Shown here in pieces: positions 49,901 to 62,000 of a stretch of 64,000 bases of DNA. This DNA is from Amaranthus tricolor. Lineage: Eukaryota > Streptophyta > Magnoliopsida > Caryophyllales > Amaranthaceae. Numbering within the stretch: the stretch's first letter is position 1; every line of letters begins with the position of its first letter. Position numbers and translations under genes: made by a program. The notes under the pieces were generated by a model. It was not told the origin of the DNA. It searched no databases and saw only the letters and a list, made by a program, of their open reading frames with translations. Location of the stretch: NCBI RefSeq assembly GCF_026212465.1, contig NC_080060.1, forward strand, positions 15,272,641 to 15,336,640, written 5' to 3'.

Positions 49901-52900
49901 ATTTAGTTCAATTTGATCAAAGGGCTACAAGCTATGAAGTACTATGTCGATTTGAAGCGTCGGGAAGTCTCTTTTGTGGAAGGTGATTTGGTGTTCCTCA
50001 AGCTTCAACCCTACCAGCAACGTTCCTTGGCCAAACGACCGAATGAAAATTGGCTCCTCGTTTATTTGGTCCATACTCAGTTCTTCAGAAAATAGGCAAG
50101 GTGGCATACAAACTAGACCTTCCCCCCCTCTAGTTCCATCCATCCAGTTTTTCATGTTTCTCAACTTAAGCTTGCTCACGGCATCACTGTTCTTTCTGCC
50201 ACACCTCCTCCGGTCTCCAGTGACATGGTCATGGAAGCAGCTCCGGCAGCAATCTTGGGCATCCGTCATCCTAGCCCTACCCTTACTGAAGTATTGGTGC
50301 AATGGCAAGACCTGCCCTGTTCTGAAGCTACTTGGGAAGATTACAACAAACTCTTGGCTGTTTTTCCCTCTCTTCACCTTGAGGACAAGGTGAAACTCCT
50401 GGCCGAGGGTATTGTTATACCAACGCAACCAGCAACGATCATGAAGGTCTATCACAGGCGCAACAACAAATAGCTGAAATAGAAAAAATGAGTAATGATG
50501 AGGTGGCAAATCCTGTTAAGTATATTCTAGAAAGGCATCTTTTATAACCAATCTTTACAGCAGCAAGTTTGTTAATCCTTGTTTAGCTATAAATATATGA
50601 TGTAATGATAAGATTGATATATATGAGAATATACACACTAATCTTCTCCTTACTCGCTTACTCTAAATTCCCTGTATTCTTCTTCTCATTCTCTTTTCTC
50701 TCTGATCCTCATCCCTTTCTTTTCTCTTCTTCTTCTCTCTCTTTCTCTCTTCTCTTCCTCCATTACTGTAATTGTTGGGTTCATCATAGTAAGCCATAAC
50801 AAATGGGAATTGCAAAAATGAAATATCAAATTAAATGAAGTGTTATATGTGAACTAGATGCTTATTCCTTGGCTGTAAACCATCCAGCTACAAGCCCCTA
50901 TGAGGGTTATCTGTTAAATTGGTAATTCTCTTGTTTTGACACCTTCTCGCTCTTTAATTAACTTGGGATATTCCTTGTTATGTGGATCATTTTCCAGTGC
51001 AGGATTTCCTTCCATGTCATCTTCAACCTTGACTTCCCTCTGGTTATCAGCATCCCTAGTTGCCATATTCGGAGTTCCATGAAAACCCCTTTTTTGATAG
51101 ATCCTTTTTCGCAAGGATCAAATGTAGAGAACAATTCTATAACATGAGATGTTATTGTCCATGTGGCATATTGAAATCACTTGATTAGTCACTCACAGCA
51201 GGACATATTTTAGTGCTCACATGTAATCCTTTTCGTTTGCTTGATGAATCTTGCACTACATCTTGCTATGCTTTTAGACTAGCGTTTCGTATAGGATTTA
51301 CGGGATTCTGATTTATGACTGAAGCGGGTAGAGGGTAGGAATCCCTTTTAGTAATAGGCACTCGGAATGGAATATGTGGTGTATACTATAAAAAGGTGGT
51401 AGCTGGAAAGTGTAAACCACCTGCCTTATTGTCTGTAAGTCTGTATTTGAAACTCTGTTAGTCTGTTTGTCAGTTCTATACTCCTATTAATGAAGGATTC
51501 ACGGTGTTGTATTGTCGCTAGTTGGGAACAAGAAACACGATGGCTAATGTGAAAGGACCAGTTCTGTTAGTGAAGGGATTCACAAGTTTTTGCTGTTGCT
51601 AGTTGGAACTATAAACACAACGCAAGTTTTGTTTTGAGAATACCTTGCTTCTATAAACTTCAGTTTTTACCCAAAAAGATTCTTGAAATTTCGGAATTGC
51701 TTGAACTTTAGGGGCGCTAATAGCTTGTGTCAGTTGTATAAAAATCTAAAATAACATCCTTGGTCTTTTAAAAAGTTTTCGTCATTGGAAATCGGTTTAA
51801 AGACTCGTTGATTATTTCTGTTCTTGATGATTAGGCAATCCTTAAATTTCTGTCAAATGCTTAAAAATCTCTAGTCTTGCATTTTCCAAGTGTAGCCTCT
51901 TAGTCAGATTAATTTATAAAGTTGTGTGTGCTTTCCATAGTGCAAAAATAAGTCCGCATTGTATCGTATTGCATATCGTAAAGGTTTTCAAATTTACCAA
52001 ACAGGTAAAACCGCATTCTAGGCTATTCCAAGACATTTCATGGTTTATGCCGATATTTGGTGGTGCGACATCATCATCATCCCTGTTACCGCATTACCGT
52101 GTCTGATTACCGCGTACCACTATTTTGCACTGTGTTGGTGCTACTATCTAACTAGATATGAAAAACCAGCTTCCATGACATCTAATCAATCTCCTTGTCA
52201 AGGAGTCATTGTGCCATCTAGCACTTGGATAGATGTACAAGAAAATTTTAACTTCTTCAACCTTGCATGCTGCTTTAAATTCATCTAATACCTTCACTTC
52301 TAAAGCGTTAGAGGTAAGTTCTTTTCCCATTGAACCTGTCCCTTAAGTAAATAAAATATCTTAGCGCACAAAATACTCCACCTGCTATATCTCTTGTCAT
52401 TGTGCATTAGTCATGTGGCAATTACAAGCTATTGCTTGTTGTGGTTAAGTAGGGGATTTCTGATGGAGGGTTAGTATGATTGGAATGGGAAAGTCTTAGT
52501 GATGTTAGGTGTAGACATAAAGAGTTGTTTTATTTTAACTTCCTTTTACATTACCAACAATTTGGACCGTAAATAGTCAAATGTCTTTTATAAGTATGGC
52601 AAAGGAAGTATTTTAATTGCAAGCAACATCAGAGTATTAGGATTAGAGCTTTTGGAGAGCAACTGGAGAGTTTTAAATTTTTGATAAGGCAATGTTCTGT
52701 TCATATTAAACCTTTTAAAGGGGATTTCAAAATATTTCCTTTTTCTCAATCGATTAACTTGGCGAAAGTAGTGCCAATGGATAAATGTTGTTGTACAATG
52801 TGCATGATAATTGGGCGCTGGAGGGGAGGTTACTTATGGAGTTATTCTAAAGTGATTGTTGTTTACATTTGGTGTTTGTTCGTAGATAAAAGATTGTGAA

Positions 52901-55900
52901 GAACAACTGCCTTGGATAAATGCATGGTGGCCCATTCTCCTAAAGAAAAGGTTACTTATGGAGTTATTTTAGGGAGATTTTTTTTTTTCACATTTGGTGC
53001 TTGGTTTTAATATAAAAGGTTATTTAGAACAAATACCTTGGATTAGAACATGGTCCCCATTCTCATGGAGGGGAGTTTGCTTATGAATTTATTTTAAGGA
53101 GATTTCTTTTCACATTTGGTTCTAGGTTTTAAGATAAAAGGTTGTGGAGAACAAATACCTTGGATTACTACATGGTGCCCCATTCTCATGGAGGGTAGTT
53201 TGCTAATGGAGTTGATTTAAGTAGATTTCTTTATCCACATTTAGTGCTAGCTTTTAAGATAGAAGGTTGTGAAGAACAAATACCGTGGAATACTGGATGG
53301 TGCCCCCCATTCTCATTCAGTGAATTGTAGAAGAAAATAAACCTATTTTTCTTTGGGTTTGGGTGTTAGGGATAGTAATCGTTTTCCATAACCTGATTTG
53401 TGATGTTGCTTGTATATGTGATCATACTTTTTTATTACTATAACGTAGTAGGTCTTTCTTCACTTCTATGATGTTATGCACGATGCTATTGATGTAACCT
53501 TCAAAGGTCTTTTATTGAACTGTGGCTTCTTGCACATTTTGGTATTCAATGTATGAAGTATTTATAACTGAAATTTGTTTATGGTTATTGTCAGTGAAGA
53601 TAGTTCGTATCAGAATAATGTTGCTATGGAACTTATCAACAGTGTAACGGGGGTTGATGAGGAAGGTCGATCTCGCCAAAAGATTCTTACTTATGCTGCC
53701 AGGAGGTATGCCCCTTTCCTTTCACTGTATTTTTATGGTTATTAAATTGGATCTGTTTCTTCGGTAACGTGGAAGAAAATAAAGATATAGTTATTCAAGT
53801 TTTGAATTGATGTCAATATGTTTTCATCTTTATTCCATGTGTTTATGAGTGGTTTTGTACCCATCCGAGCATTATGTAGGTATGCCAGTGCGATTGAAAA
53901 AAATCCTGGAGATTATGATGCTCTCTACAACTGGGCTTTGGTGCTTCAGGTTTTAGATTGACTCTTATATGACTTATGTTTTTCTAGTTTCTCACAACAT
54001 CTTTGCTCTGCTGTTAAGTGTATGACCCTTAGGTTCACAATCGAATGCATTAACATCAGAGTTATTTCTTTGACATGAGCACTTCTTTCTCTGCGCATTA
54101 TATTCAGGAAAGTGCAGACAATGTTGATCCTGACTCTGTCTCACCTTCTAAAGATGCACTGCTTGAGGAGGCTTGCAAAAAGTATGAGGAAGCTACCCGT
54201 CTTTGTCCCACCCTTCATGATGTACGTATGAATAATTGAGTTTTCATTTGGTTATTAGGTAATTGGTAAGTGAGGCCATGAGGGTTTTTTTTTCAGCCAG
54301 ATCATTCACCCTTCCATTCCTTAATTCTTCTCACGACCTTAGCGTGGATCTGTTAGTGGGTTTTTCAATATGGTTTTCTATTGCTCTCTATCAACCATAT
54401 AAATTAAGGATCTGAAAGCTTTTAGGAAAACATTTTCTCTTGTTATATAATTTTTTAATATATAATGCAGGCATTTTATAATTGGGCTATTGCTATTTCT
54501 GACCGAGCAAGAATGCGTGGTCGTACAAAAGAGGCTGAAGACTTGTGGAAGCAGGTTACAGAGCTTTTCTTCTTTACTATGGATGGTTATGTTACCGTAT
54601 GTGAATGTCACTGCACCTGTTATTGCTGGGTGGGGGGCTGGTTGGGGGGATAATTGATATTTTATAGATCTTGATTTTCTGACTTCTGATGTTCAGTCTA
54701 CACCTAAGGTTGTCCAGAGCTCCGGGTACAAGGCTATTCACAAGTCCCCTAAATTGGAATATCTACTTATGCTGAATCCTTTCACTCTTTTTTTGAGAGG
54801 CCTGTTAAAGATGATTTTAGTGACTTTACTGTTTCAATATCTAGTTTATCTATGTTTTGTGATTGTCTTGCTGTCCGTTTTCAATGCATCTTACCGTATT
54901 CAGAAGCACCGTTAATGGTAATTCTTCGAATCAGTGGTTACCGTCTTTGGGGTTTCATGATTGAGGAGTGCTTTATGGATTCACTTCCTATTAAATGTAT
55001 CCACAGTTGATGTTATGAACTTAAAGATTTTGTTTACATGGAAAATTGTCGAAATTAGAATATCAAGGTTTCTGCTTTGCAGCATTGACGTATAAGGTGC
55101 GTGGTTTGACGTTGTTGTCTTCTTTTCAGGCCACAGAACACTATGAAAAAGCTGTTCAGTTGAATTGGAATAGTCCTCAGGTATTCTTTTTCCCCCAATT
55201 TTTAATTTGGAAATTCATTTTTGCAAAAACTAGTAAGCTTTACAATCTTGTTTCTGTAACACTGAATCTTTTTCTATTTTGTATCTCATTACTACAACAT
55301 AATAGTTTTTCTCTCTTTCATTAATGTATGATCTGAATGTCCTTTTCCAGGCACTCAACAATTGGGGACTTGCATTGCAGGTAAGGTAGTTTAATTATCA
55401 TATATACATATTTGCAGTCAGAGATAAGGGAATGACTGGGTTGGGTTGAGGAAAGCTACCTTCTTTTTACCCTTAAAAGTTATTGACATTATATGGCTCC
55501 CATGATTTGACATTTATTGTTCCAATCTTGTGATACAGGAACTCAGTGCAATAGTTCCTGCAAAAGAAAAACACAATATTGTAAAAACAGCAATTAGTAA
55601 GGTGCATACTTGTTGCTTGAGTGAATTTAAGATAGCCAAGTGTCTTTAGTTGTTACGTGACATATGCATGTTATTGAATCCTTGCTATTATGTGAACTGC
55701 AGTTCCGTGCAGCAATCCAGTTGCAATTTGACTTTCATAGGGCTATTTACAACCTTGGAACTGTTTTGGTTAGTCCTTGATAAATCTTTTTTGCTTTACT
55801 GTTTTAGCAATGTGTGCCTGTCCTGTGCTGCTTTCTTCTTTCTCTTAATGTTGTATGGATTTTTGTTGCATAAAAGGGTTGCAAATTGAACTCATTAGAT

Positions 55901-58900
55901 GAGCATCCAAGTTATGTACAATCTTTTGATTTTGCAGTATGGGTTGGCTGAGGACTTACTAAGAATTGGGGGAGCAGTCAGCCCAAAAGATATTTCACCT
56001 AATGACTTGTACAGTCAGTGTGCTGTCTATATTGCTGCTGCTCATGCATTGAAGCCAAATTACTCAGTAAGCCCTTTGATTTTGTTTATTCTTAATACTT
56101 TGTTTTTCTAGAGTCCCTGTTGTACTTGTATCTGTTTGAGACTTTCCTGTTCTTTTGGCTGGGGCAAGGTTGCAAACACCTTACCCTTTCTGGATCTGAT
56201 TTAGAAGGATCCTAACTAGGTTTTTGTCTGTTGTGATTGCATCCAAGGAATCTTATAAATCGACTTGTTCATCCAGCTTTAATTTATGTTCTGATTCCCA
56301 AATATATTTGCTTATTTGAAGAAAAGCATATATATAATAATGATGGGAAGTGAATCTGCTGGACTAGTATGTATCCATATTGGAAATATTGCACATAGAT
56401 CTGATTTTTCTTGTACTATGATTGTGACACAGTTTTTTGTTTTCCAAATTATAGGTCTACCGCAGTGCACTAAGGCTTGTTCGTTCGATGGTGAGAAGTT
56501 TATCCTTTACTTAGTCTTAACAGAAACTTTTTGGTGCTACAGTTGATGTGCTTTTAAACATATTGCATGACTGAGTGTCGATGGTTTTTTTTGCTAATGC
56601 ATTATAGAATTCTACTTCAGATTTTGTGATGGTCAATCCCACAACTACCCTCTCCCATGCTTAATAGGTACTACCTCCTGAAACAAAGCCATACCAAACT
56701 TCTATCTGTTAAGTGTTGAGGACATTACCAGTGCAATGATCAATTTTCACTTCTCGTGGTCGTCAAGAGAAACATATATAGGAATAAGCAGTGGTCTTTG
56801 TAGTTTTGTGACAAATTTGACATAGTTAAGTTGATATTTGTTGTTCTCTGCTTTTTTTACTTTTTAAGGGCTAATGCAGACGGTATAAGGGCTAAGAGGA
56901 ATGTCTTGCAGTCAATTTCTCTAAACATGCATTTTTATGCAGTTAAATAATTTGGGTAATGGTAAGTGAGTGAGAACTTAACCCGGAATGACGTAAGTTG
57001 TGTTTTTGTGGGAATTTAAAATAAGCGAGCTACTCAATGTTTTGTTACTCTTTTACTGATGTTGATACATATCTACTCTTTATTCCATGTAGTTGTGACA
57101 TGATTTAACACTACTTCTTTTATATTTCTCATAGCTGCCTTTGCCCTATCTCAAAGTGGGATATCTGACAGCACCTCCACCAGGAAATCCTATTGCCCCT
57201 CATAATGACTGGAAGCGGACACAATTTGTTCTTAATCATGAGGGCCTTTATCAGGTAATTTTAATATCTATTGACTGACAAGTAAAGTGTATTGTTCGGA
57301 CTGTTCTAAATATTAAACAGGTGATGTTAGTAGTTTGTGAACCAGTGAACCCATTACAACCATAAGTTTTATGTTCTCTGCTTGGAAATTACTGACTGAA
57401 TTACAAATTTAAGGTTATGTGTTCTCCAACTTTTATGAAATTTGTTTAAATTCAATCTCGGGACATCTTAAATAAGGATTACCATTATTAGATATTTCTA
57501 AATGTTCTTTCTTCTGCCACTGATTATTTTTTTTTGTCACCAATTAAAATTACACTTTTTGATTATTTTAAATGATATTTCATCTTTTTGGTTTTAGGAT
57601 CAGTGAAATACTTTATAAGTATATTTTTTAAGTGATACTTAACTTTGCCCTAATTACACGCAGTCTTATAATGGTTTTGATTGTTTAGATGGTGTCAGAA
57701 ATATGACCATGCAATTTGCTGGATGGTTTAAAAAGTAATGTTTTTCACGGAACCTTCACTTCTTGATGCAGCTTGTATCTGAACAAAAGACGTCACGTCA
57801 GTCTCTTTCGGGCAGGCCATCAGATGCTGTAAATGCTAGAAACAGAGCTGTCAAAGTTGAAATAGCCGATATTGTTTCAGTATCAGCATGTGCTGATCTA
57901 ACTTTGCCGCCTGGAGCTGGACTCTCGATTGATACAACTAATGGACCTGTTTACCTGGTTAGATTCACATCCTGCTAGAGTTTGATTCGAAAGAACAATG
58001 AAAGAACTCAACAAAGATAAAAAACAGAAAATGCAAAACAAAGAAAACCACACACAATTTGGTAGGTGGGGAAGATCCTAATATCAATGTGATATTAGAC
58101 TATAAAACCCCACCTTTGAACAATTGAATGAATATTATTCTTTTAGAGTTTAATGATTACAAAGCGTAATCCAAACTCTATAAGAAGAATCCCACCTTAG
58201 AAAGTTTCTGAGATGAATGAGTAAAATCCCAAAACCTCTTATTATTAAAACTCTAAGATTTGAATGTGGCACTCAATTCCTAATTGCTATAGATCAATTT
58301 GATTTTACATCATATGTACAAGAGATATAGAAGAGCCTTATATGGGCTTTGGAACAGAAGAGAAACATAATAGTATACATTTAAACTGATTAACAACTCG
58401 CATTTAAAACAGAATGGTCGACAGTTTCACTCAACCAGGTCGAGCTACTTAAGTGAGGTCGAGCGCCGGTCGAGCGAGAGATCAAAATGATATCAATAGC
58501 TTCTGATCTTTTGTTCGACCAGGTCGAGCGAGCATTAGGTCTGAACAAACCACTTAACCGCATTGCTTCAGCCTTCAAATCATCCATATACTAACTCAAA
58601 CATCCAAACCTCATATGTCATCTTCATATTCACATTTGGGATTATTGAGTCATCATATCATAACAATTCTCTACCGTGACGAACATACACTCAATCTTGT
58701 CAACAAACAACAAGCAATTAAATATCCACAAAAATAAATCATCAATACCCATCTAACCACAAGATGTACCCACCTCAAAAGAGTTGCATCTCCCTCAAAG
58801 CGGAGATAAGCTCAACACAAATCCATAACAACCAATCAAGTTTGGACAATGCTCAAACTTTGAAGTAGTTGAAGGTTTAGTTAACATGTTTGCCAGATTA

Positions 58901-59041
58901 TCGTTAGTATGAACTTTGTCCAAGAGTACCTTTTCCTTCTCTATGCTAGCTCTTATATAATGGAACTTTATCTCAATGTGTTTTGTTCTTCTATAGTACA
59001 AAATTTGATGCATAGCCAAATTAATAGCACTTTGGCTATCA

Positions 59042-59081
<40 letters not shown>

Positions 59082-62000
59082 AGCACACATTTCTCCATCT
59101 TAAGCTCCCTAACAAAACTTCCTAGCCATTGAGTTTCCTTAAACCTTTCTGTTACCGCCATATACTCCGCCTCGATAGTAGATTGAGCTACTACCCCGCA
59201 AACTAGATCTCCAACTTATGGTGGACCCTCCAAGACAAAGTTGAGTTTCTTCCATCAAGATCTCTACCAAAATCATAATTTACAAAACCTTGCAAATCAT
59301 CATTGTTTCTTTTATACTCAATATACACATTTGATGTACCACGCAAATACCTAAAGATCCACTCGACCGCAAGCTAATGAGCCTTCCTTGGATTTGACAT
59401 ATATCTACTAATTACACTAACGGCTTGAGCAATATCTGGTCATGAAAACGATAGGATACATAATGCTCCTCACCGAATTTGAGTATGGAACCAATGTTAT
59501 GAACTCATTGTCCTCTTTGGATCTGGGACAATCACCTTTGACAACCTTGTTTGTAATGGTAAAGGAAGAGAAATGATTTTAGCATTGCTCATATGAAATC
59601 TGTCCAAGACCCTCTTAATGTATTTTTCTTGGGATGAGTACAATCTTCATTTTTCCTGATCTCTAGAGATTTTCATGCCGAGAATCTTCTTCGTTCCCTC
59701 TAAGTCCTTCATTTCAAACTCACGCTTCAACATATGCTTCACTTTCTTCACATCAATCATGTCTTTTGCAATCACAAACATATTAACAACATAAAGCAAA
59801 AGATGCAACAAAGAACCACTACACACTTCTCTCATATAGACACAACTATCATACTCACTTCTTGAAATCTCATTCTCAAGCATACACTTATCAAATCGTT
59901 TGTACCATTGCCTAGGGGGACTGTTTTAGACCATACAAAGATTTCTTTGACAAACATACATGATCCTCCTTACCCTCAATAACATAACCATCCGGTTGCC
60001 TCATGTAAATCTCTTCTTCTAACTCACCATGCAAGAATGCGGTTTTGACATTTAATTGTTTCAACTCATAATCATTCAAAGCAAGAGTCAAAAGAGTACG
60101 AATAGGAGTGTGTCTTAATACCGGAGAGAAGATTCATTATAGTCAATACCCAGAACTTGGCTGAACCCACAATCAACAAATCTAGCTTTACACCTTGCTT
60201 CCTTAACACTCGGTATCCCTTCTTTGTACTTGTAGATCCACTTGCAATCAATAATCTTTTTCTCTCTTGGTCTCTCTACAAGTTTCTATGTTTGATTCTT
60301 TAGAAGAGTTTGGATTTTTTCTTCCATTGCCCCTTGCCATTTCCCGGATTCTTTACACTCCATGGCATCCAAGTATGAAGATGGCTCAGGACGCTTCATT
60401 TTCTTTCTCACTCAACTTAGATCATCATCTTCATACCCAACCTTAAAAGGTGCCTTCACATGCCTCTTAGGTCTCCTTTGTGCAATGCTTGTTGCTAGCA
60501 CTTTTGGCTATTTTTCCTTCCTAAGAGTAGTGGCCTTCCTAGAGGAGGAAGAGGAAGGAATATCTCCACCTTCTTGAGGTGTCTCCAAATTATAATCATC
60601 ATCAAGAACATCATTCTCCACTTCCTCATGAATTTCTTCCCCGTTCCCATTCTCCACCCCTTTCTTTGAGCTCTCAACATAAAGAAAAACGGACTCGTTG
60701 AAAGTAACATCTCGACTAGTAATGATTTTTGATGTGCTAGGATCCCATAATCTAAACCCCTTGATCCCATATGTATACCCCAAGAACACATACTTGGGAC
60801 GTGGCTCCAACTTACCATCATTCACATAAGCATAAGCGGGACAACCAATGATCTTTATATCGGAATAATTCACCAGTGACTCTGAACACATTTTCTTTGC
60901 TGTTTTTAACCCAAGAGCAGTATTTGGTGATCTATTTGCCAAGAATGCTGCCATCTTGGCCTTTTCGGTCCGAAACCCCTTACTTAACTTGGCTTTGAAA
61001 AGCATACATCGAGCCTTCTCTAACAAAATCTTATTTATTCTCTCTGCCACCCCATTTTGTTGTGGTCTTACCGCATAAGTTCTATGACGAACAATCCCAA
61101 GCTTCTTGCAAAAGTTAGTAAACTCCTCCTTCACTAATTCCAGCCCATTATCTGTCCTCAACCTCTTCACTTGCTTCCCGATTTGCTTCTCTATCATAGT
61201 CTTCCAATCCTTGAATTCCCCAAAGATCTCATCCTTACTCTTCAAGAACACCCGCACCTTACTAGACTAATCATCTATGATAGTAAGCAAATATTTAGAC
61301 CCTCCAATGGATGACTCTTTTGATGGACCCCATAAATCCGAGTGAAAATAATCAAGTGTTGACTTAGTTCTATGTATGGCCGCCTCAAAGTTAATCCTCT
61401 GTTTTCCAAGACTACAATACTCATAAAACTCTATAGAACACGTAGCTTGATTATCAAGAAGACCTTTCTTTGACAACTCCAACAAACCCCTCTCACTCAC
61501 ATGTCCTAACCTCAAGTGCCATTACGTGGTATGATCCGCTTCTTTTATAGAGGAACTAACACATGTGGAACCCTCAATAGCAGAACTGATAAGCTCATAT
61601 AATGTCCCCACTTTCTTTTGCTTCATGACCACTTGAGAGCCCAAAGTAACTCTAATAACACCCTGCTCAAGAGTGCGCCTACAACCATTACTATCAAGAC
61701 CACCCAAAGAGATCAAATTCTTCTTCATAACGGGAACATGTCTAACATTTGTCAACGTACGCACAGTACCATCTAACATTTTGATCCTAATAGAACCAAT
61801 GCCCATAACCTTATAAGAAGCAGTATTCCCCATAAGCACAACTCCACCATGAACACTCTCATAAGAAGAAAACCAATGCCTATTAGGTGTAATGTGCCTT
61901 GAACACCCCAAATCAAGAATCCATTGATCAATAGACCTAGTCTCTGGCTCCACCGTAAGAAGTATAGTACAATTATCACAAAAAAGATCCTCATCACCAC

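Larger units (their letters stand above)
45062..50801 (+). mobile_element. Chromodomain Ty3/gypsy retrotransposon in HLB1 intron 1
   Basis: The order gag - zinc knuckle - protease - RT - RNase H - integrase - chromodomain is complete, and a 288-bp 3' LTR follows (TGTTAAG... to ...CCATAACA, 50514-50801; TATA-like CTATAAATATATG near 50587). No 5' LTR, PBS or gag start is recognisable. The left end instead carries an 87-bp copy of the element's own 3' internal end (45062-45148 versus 50413-50499). The element is in the sense orientation relative to HLB1. Confidence 0.85.
43988..53594 (+). other. HLB1 intron 1 (9.6 kb), transposon-rich
   Basis: The intron starts gttcgatg and ends ttattgtcag. It contains a T-run, a G25 run, a 137-bp-period duplication, a Ty3/gypsy element (about 45062-50801) with an internal insertion, an LTR-like segment near 51290-51600 and a four-copy 122-bp tandem array. 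The stretches 44084-44550 and 50802-52820 otherwise show no coding homology. Confidence 0.85.

Noticed and set aside
60362..60821. Plus- and minus-strand frames within the copia element (60362, 60495)
   Set aside because: Alternative frames of the copia gag-pol; the true frame on the minus strand is recognisable.
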